The notes under the pieces are model-generated. The model was not told the DNA's origin and made no database searches. It worked only from the letters and a program-made list of their open reading frames with translations. A DNA stretch of 18,055 nucleotides from Holophaga sp. (lineage in GTDB: Bacteria; Acidobacteriota; Holophagae; Holophagales; Holophagaceae): assembly GCA_031292735.1 (NCBI GenBank), contig JARLGP010000102.1, positions 1 through 18,055 of the forward strand. Direction: 5' to 3'. Shown piece by piece: positions 14,327 through 18,055 of the stretch; position 1 is the stretch's first letter, and every line of letters starts with the position of its first letter. A program made the position numbers and the translations under genes.

Positions 14327-15628
14327 CTAGAGCACGGCGTCCCGCCCCACCGCCACCACGTAGCCGTCCGTGCCGGGGATGGACGCGGTGGTGAGCCCGC
14401 GCCGCTCGTCATCGGCCCGGTCGTAGCCGAGCACGGTGCCCTCGCGCAGGGTCACGTGGCGGTCCAGGATGGCGTTGCGGATCCGGCAGTGCCGGCCGAT
14501 GGAGGTCTCCAGCACCAGGTCCCGGTGCACTTCGCCGCCGAAGATCACCGAGGATTCCACCAGGGCGTAGCTCTGGATGAAGGTTCCGGCCCCCACCACG
14601 CTCAGCCGCACCACCGCGCCGGAAATGACCACGCCTTCGGCGACGATGGAACGCAGCGCCATGCCGGTGCGGTGGTCCTCCTCGTGCACGAACTTGGCCG
14701 GCGGGAAGAAGGTGGGGCTGCGGAAGATGGGCCAGCGCTCCCCGTAGAGGGAGAAGGGCGGCTTCACCGCCACCAGGTCCAGGTTGGCCTGCCAGAACGA
14801 ATCGAGGGTGCCCACGTCGCGCCAGTAGCCGGCTTCCTCGGTGAGGCACAGGCGCTTGATCCGCTGGTCGGCCCGGGACTCCACGATGTAGTCCTCGATC
14901 TGGTTCAGGATGGAGAAGTCGAAGGCGTAGACCGGCTCGTTGGCCGCCACCATGGCCGGGATGATGTCCCGGCCGAAGTCCGGGAGGTCGTTGTCCAGCC
15001 ACTGGTGCAGCGCCCGGTTCTCGAACATGTAGATGCCCATGGAGGCCATGCAGTCGGTGGTGCCGGGAATGCACTTGGGGTGCTCCGGCTTCTCCTCGAA
15101 GCCGACGATCCGGCCCTTGTCGTCCACCTCCAGCACCCCATACTGCCCGGCCGCCAGGGCCGCGGGAACCCGGATGACCGACACCGTGACCTTGGCCGCA
15201 TGGTCCTGGTGGAACCGGCGGAGCAGGCGGTAGTCCATCTTGTAGATGTGGTCGCCGGCCAGCACCAGCACATGGTCGGCCAGGATGCTGTCGATGAACG
15301 CCAGGTTCTGCCGGATGGCGTCGGCGGTCCCCTTGTACCAGGTGTTGCCGGTCTGCATCTGGGCCGGCACCTCCTCGATGAACTCGTCCAGCCGCGGGGA
15401 CAGGAAGCTGAACCCGAGGGTGAGGTGCCGGCTGAGCGAGTGGGACTTGTACTGGGTCAGCACCAGGATCTGGCGGATGTCGGAGTTGATGCAGTTGCTG
15501 AGGGTGAAGTCGATGATCCGGTAGATCGCGCCGAACGGCACCGCCGGCTTGGTGCGGACCTCCGTGAGCGGGCGAAGCCGCTCGCCCATGCCCCCGGCCA
15601 TGATGACTGCGAGTACGCGCTGTGCCAT
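14327..15628 (-). CDS. glgC: Glucose-1-phosphate adenylyltransferase (ADP-glucose pyrophosphorylase)
   Basis: A 433-residue cytosolic enzyme making ADP-glucose from glucose-1-phosphate and ATP, the committing step of bacterial glycogen synthesis. The nucleotidyltransferase domain has the GGMGERLRPLT loop (12-22), TKPAVPFG (27-34), WYKGTADA (98-105), GDHIYKMDY (125-133), the sugar-phosphate lysine in GFEEKP (176-181) and ASMGIYMF (195-202). The C-terminal third is the left-handed beta-helix with hexapeptide-like repeats (IVAEGVVISGAVV, then SSVIFGGEV, IGRHCRIRNAILDRHV). Length is normal. The ATG at 15628 has GAGGAGGT immediately upstream (about 6-nt gap). No other glycogen gene is adjacent. 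Its 3' end faces the sigma-54-driven small gene, so antisense interference is possible. Confidence 0.95.
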   Translation of the reverse strand: MAQRVLAVIMAGGMGERLRPLTEVRTKPAVPFGAIYRIIDFTLSNCINSDIRQILVLTQYKSHSLSRHLTLGFSFLSPRLDEFIEEVPAQMQTGNTWYKGTADAIRQNLAFIDSILADHVLVLAGDHIYKMDYRLLRRFHQDHAAKVTVSVIRVPAALAAGQYGVLEVDDKGRIVGFEEKPEHPKCIPGTTDCMASMGIYMFENRALHQWLDNDLPDFGRDIIPAMVAANEPVYAFDFSILNQIEDYIVESRADQRIKRLCLTEEAGYWRDVGTLDSFWQANLDLVAVKPPFSLYGERWPIFRSPTFFPPAKFVHEEDHRTGMALRSIVAEGVVISGAVVRLSVVGAGTFIQSYALVESSVIFGGEVHRDLVLETSIGRHCRIRNAILDRHVTLREGTVLGYDRADDERRGLTTASIPGTDGYVVAVGRDAVL

Positions 15629-16016
15629 GGTGACCTCCTCGGCTTGTCCTTTATGAGGATGATCCTGGAACGGAAGGGTTTGTAAATAACATCCAATCTA
15701 AAAAACGGGCCGTCAAGGGTTCCGCGCGACTCAAAACGATTCGCACAGCCGAAATGATACCCTTCACCGGCCGGTCGCTTGCGATCGGCCCAGGCGCCCC
15801 GGCTGCCGGGCTGAAAACCGGGGAAGGGGCGCGATAGGCCCTTTCCGGGCGGAGCCTTCCGACTCAATTCAATAAGGTCGCCGGCGCCGGATGCCGGACG
15901 GCCTTCCCGGAGATCCGCGCCCAGCCTGCGAATGCGTTCCGGGTCGGGGCTTGGCATGGGAATTGAGAGAGCACTCCATCCCCATCGAGCGTGGTCCAAG
16001 CAACCCAGGAGTCATT
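15629..16016. other. Divergent glgC / chemoreceptor intergenic region (388 bp)
   Basis: The glgC ribosome site occupies the left edge (GAGGAGGT on the minus strand). A possible glgC promoter is TTGACG (15711-15716) with TGTTAT (15686-15691), but the spacer is 19 bp. A GC hairpin with 9 pairs, one of them G-T (15822-15830 with 15838-15846, 7-nt loop), lies mid-gap. On the right, AGGAG (16007-16011) serves the TTG start of the chemoreceptor. No riboswitch, RNA gene or convincing coding sequence was recognised. A minus-strand open frame through the gap has no ribosome site and runs into glgC out of frame. Confidence 0.5.
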
Positions 16017-17600
16017 TTGCGAATCCTATCGAAATTTCGTTTCCAATCCCTCGCCGCCAAGGTGGTTGCACTCAGCCTCCTGCCCGTGGCCCTGTTCCTG
16101 GGGCTGTTCGCCGCCTACGTGATCCCCAAGCTTCGGAGCACCATCATGGAAGGCAAGGAACAAGGCCTCCGCCAGGTGGTGGATTCGGTGATCAGCGTGG
16201 CCGATGGGCTGGAAAAGGAGGTGCAGGTGGGCCGCCTGACCCGGGACCAGGCCCAGGAGCGCCTCAAGCGGGTGGTCTCGATGCTGCGCTATGACGGAAC
16301 CAATTACATCCTGATCCAGGACGAGGCGGGTTCCGTCATTCTCCACCCCACCCGCCCGGAACTCAACGGAATGACCGCCCAGGCCATGGGCACCACCAAG
16401 ATCGCGGCCGACATCCTGCGCGCCGGGGCGGATCCGGCCGGGGGGTTCATGGAATACCAGGCCACCAAGCCCGGTCACCCGGGGATGTTCCCCAAGCTGT
16501 CCCTGGTCAAACGGTATCCTCCCTGGGGATGGCTGCTGGTCACCGGGGTGTACGTGGATGACGTGCACCGGGAGATGGGGACGGTCGCCCTGGCCCTGGG
16601 GGTGGCCGCGCTGCTGGTGGCCCTGATGGTGAGTTTCATCTCCTTCAAGGAGGCCGCCCATATCACCCGGCCCCTGGCCATGCTGGTGCGGGGCCTGCAG
16701 CACAGCGACCTCAAACGCCGGATCGAGGTCCACGGCCAGGACGAGGTCTCCTTGGCCGCCGCAGCCTTCAACCAGTACAACGAAACCATGCTGGAGACGG
16801 TGAATCGGGTGAGCAGCTACGCGGACCGGGTGGCCTCGGGCAGCACCGAACTGGCCGCGTCTTCGGAGGAAATGACCCGCACCGTGGCGGATGTCGCCCA
16901 CGTGGGGGAGGACCTGAAGGAAGCGGGAGAGCAGGTTTCCAGCGCCATGGGACGGGTGGCCGACCTGGTCGGGACCATGGCCGGGAAGGCCCAGACCACC
17001 AGCCTCGAGACGGAGCAGGCGGTGCAGGAAGCCGCGTCCGGGGCCGATGCGGGCCAGGTCGCCGCCGCCGGAATGGCCGAGATCCAGCAGGTGACCGACA
17101 ACATTTCCAGCGTGGTCCAGGTGATCCAGGATATCGCCCGGCAGACCAACCTGCTCTCCCTGAACGCCGCCATCGAAGCCTCCAAGGCGGGGGCCCATGG
17201 CAAGGGGTTCGCGGTGGTGGCGGAGGAAGTGCGAAAGCTGGCTGAGCGCAGCCGAACCAGCGCCCAGGAGATCAAGGATTTCATCCAGCTTGCCAGGGAC
17301 ACGGTGACCGGCGGCGTCGGCAGCGTCCACACCACCCTCGCGCAGTTGGCCGCCATCAGGGGAAGGATCACCGTCATCACCAACTGCATCCAGGAGATGG
17401 GGGAGGTGAGCCGGGACCAGGCCACGACCACCAGCCAGATGGCCGCGATGATGGGTAAGACCAATTCCCGGCTCATGCAGAACGCCGCGTCCACCCACGA
17501 GCTGTCGGCGGCCGTGGGGGAGATCGCCCATACGGCGGAGGAGCTGTCGGTGGTCGCCAACGGCCTCAAGGATGTCGTGAGGACGTTCAACCTCGAATGA
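16017..17600 (+). CDS. Methyl-accepting chemotaxis protein with periplasmic sCache_2 domain
   Basis: A 527-residue chemoreceptor. Membrane segments at about 15-36 and 188-210 enclose a periplasmic single-Cache domain (about 37-187; signature pieces [30 protein letters not shown] and [16 protein letters not shown]), a domain known to bind small organic ligands such as carboxylates. A HAMP domain (about 211-263) and a signalling coiled coil follow, with the hairpin tip at about 369-410 ([39 protein letters not shown]). No CheB/CheR tether pentapeptide is seen at the C-terminus (RTFNLE). The start is a TTG at 16017 because AGGAG (16007-16011) is 5 nt upstream and it gives a short charged N-terminus before segment 1. 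The longer frame from 15891 lacks a ribosome site. Followed by a strong hairpin terminator. Confidence 0.92.
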   Translation: MRILSKFRFQSLAAKVVALSLLPVALFLGLFAAYVIPKLRSTIMEGKEQGLRQVVDSVISVADGLEKEVQVGRLTRDQAQERLKRVVSMLRYDGTNYILIQDEAGSVILHPTRPELNGMTAQAMGTTKIAADILRAGADPAGGFMEYQATKPGHPGMFPKLSLVKRYPPWGWLLVTGVYVDDVHREMGTVALALGVAALLVALMVSFISFKEAAHITRPLAMLVRGLQHSDLKRRIEVHGQDEVSLAAAAFNQYNETMLETVNRVSSYADRVASGSTELAASSEEMTRTVADVAHVGEDLKEAGEQVSSAMGRVADLVGTMAGKAQTTSLETEQAVQEAASGADAGQVAAAGMAEIQQVTDNISSVVQVIQDIARQTNLLSLNAAIEASKAGAHGKGFAVVAEEVRKLAERSRTSAQEIKDFIQLARDTVTGGVGSVHTTLAQLAAIRGRITVITNCIQEMGEVSRDQATTTSQMAAMMGKTNSRLMQNAASTHELSAAVGEIAHTAEELSVVANGLKDVVRTFNLE

Positions 17601-17605
17601 ACGGA

Positions 17606-17638
17606 AAGGGACGGGCCGGAATGCCGGACCCGTCCCTT
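17606..17638. terminator. Bidirectional hairpin between the chemoreceptor and the aminotransferase
   Basis: AAGGGACGGG (17606-17615) pairs perfectly with CCCGTCCCTT (17629-17638), with an inner CCGG/CCGG stem, 5 nt after the chemoreceptor stop and before the stop of the convergent aminotransferase. There is no T-run longer than two, so termination is likely but not certain. Confidence 0.65.
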
Positions 17639-17659
17639 CCTGTTCCTGCCGTGGGGCAG

Positions 17660-18055
17660 CTAGCGCAGGCCCAGCTGCTTCAGCGCGGTGGCCAGGTACT
17701 CCACCGTGCGGTCAACGTTGTGCAGCTTGTCCAGGCCGAACAGGCCAAGCCGGAAGGACATGAAGTCGGCCGGCTCGTCGCACTGGAGAGGCACGCCGGA
17801 AGCGATCTGCAGGCCGACGCCCACGAACTTCTTGCCGGACTGGATCTCCGGGTCGGTGGTGTAGCACACCACCACGCCCGGGGCCTTGAAGCCATCGGCC
17901 GCCACGCTAGGCAGGCCGCACGTGTCCAGCAGGGCGCGGACCTTGGAACCCAGTTCCGCCTGCTCCTTCTGCAGCTTGTCGAAACCGTAGGCTTCCATCT
18001 CCTGCATCACGGTGCAGATCCGGGCCAGGGAATCGGTGGGCATGGTGGAATGGTA
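17660..18055 (-). CDS. Class V aminotransferase, C-terminal part (runs off the window)
   Basis: The last 131 residues of a PLP-dependent class V aminotransferase (alanine-glyoxylate / serine-pyruvate type). The frame is open to the right edge, where it reads YHSTMPTDSLARI, so the ATG at 18043 is internal and the true start lies outside the window. The visible part is the small C-terminal domain: SVAADGFKAPGVVVCYTTDPEI, GVGLQIASGVPLQCDEP, and FRLGLFGLDKLHNVDRTVEYLATAL, where the Arg of FRLGLFG would bind the substrate carboxylate. The PLP lysine is outside the window. The exact substrate cannot be told from this portion. Confidence 0.85.
   Translation of the reverse strand, partial: YHSTMPTDSLARICTVMQEMEAYGFDKLQKEQAELGSKVRALLDTCGLPSVAADGFKAPGVVVCYTTDPEIQSGKKFVGVGLQIASGVPLQCDEPADFMSFRLGLFGLDKLHNVDRTVEYLATALKQLGLR

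Noticed and set aside
15457..15999. Minus-strand 180-codon frame over the glgC upstream region
   Set aside because: No ribosome site, and its 3' third reads glgC out of frame; the upstream part alone is not convincing as a gene.
15629..16016. Possible riboswitch (for example cyclic-di-GMP) ahead of the chemoreceptor
   Set aside because: I looked for the conserved GEMM-type core and did not find it; only a simple GC hairpin is present.
16020..17600. Sigma-28 (FliA) promoter ahead of the second chemoreceptor
   Set aside because: No TAAA-N15-GCCGATAA-like pair was found in the upstream gap.

Overview
This is a GC-rich (roughly two-thirds G+C by eye) chromosomal segment of a motile, Gram-negative-type bacterium. 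The clues are inner-membrane chemoreceptors, a signal-peptide protein, mixed ATG/GTG/TTG starts and good Shine-Dalgarno sites. The small secreted protein at 3820-4320 resembles a type I associate with Acidobacteriota, and the overall style would fit that phylum (for example Holophagae). This placement is a guess from gene content and not a measured one. No rRNA, tRNA, CRISPR array, IS element or phage gene was seen.

Layout. 109-1857 (+): a chemoreceptor with a cytoplasmic C-terminal sensor-like domain. It converges on a two-component pair (response regulator 1854-2495 and histidine kinase 2492-3700, both -, overlapping by ATGA). The pair is divergent from a small secreted protein (3820-4320, +). 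Next is a two-gene minus-strand operon: an M20 dipeptidase (5693-7165) followed, with a GTGA overlap, by a MATE/ANK-like multi-pass membrane protein (4380-5696). An NfsA-type nitroreductase (7233-7967, +) diverges from the dipeptidase. Then come an AAA_14/DUF4143 ATPase (8084-9334, -) and an MFS exporter (9415-10665, -). O-acetylserine sulfhydrylase cysK (10805-11743, +) diverges from the exporter. After a strong hairpin and an AT-rich gap lies a membrane-bound nucleotide-sugar epimerase/dehydratase (11992-14010, +). It is followed by a tiny membrane protein (14166-14324, +) behind a full-consensus sigma-54 promoter, abutting convergent glgC (14327-15628, -). A second chemoreceptor with a periplasmic Cache domain (16017-17600, +) and the C-terminal part of a class V aminotransferase (17660 to the right edge, -) close the window.

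How it fits together. Most genes are housekeeping or environmental-response functions in short transcription units: chemotaxis at both ends, a sensor kinase/regulator pair, peptide and cysteine metabolism, redox/drug tolerance, envelope glycan precursors and glycogen synthesis. The most unusual material is regulatory or small. (1) A sigma-54-driven 52-residue single-pass membrane protein whose transcript should read directly into antisense of glgC. (2) A perfect 12-bp inverted repeat covering the presumptive promoter of the DUF4143 ATPase, with that gene and the exporter next to it both placed for leaderless translation (-10 box exactly 6 nt before ATG, no Shine-Dalgarno). (3) A WbpM/PglF-like enzyme with leucine where the family normally has the catalytic Tyr or Met. 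No multi-gene novel defence or biosynthetic system could be supported.
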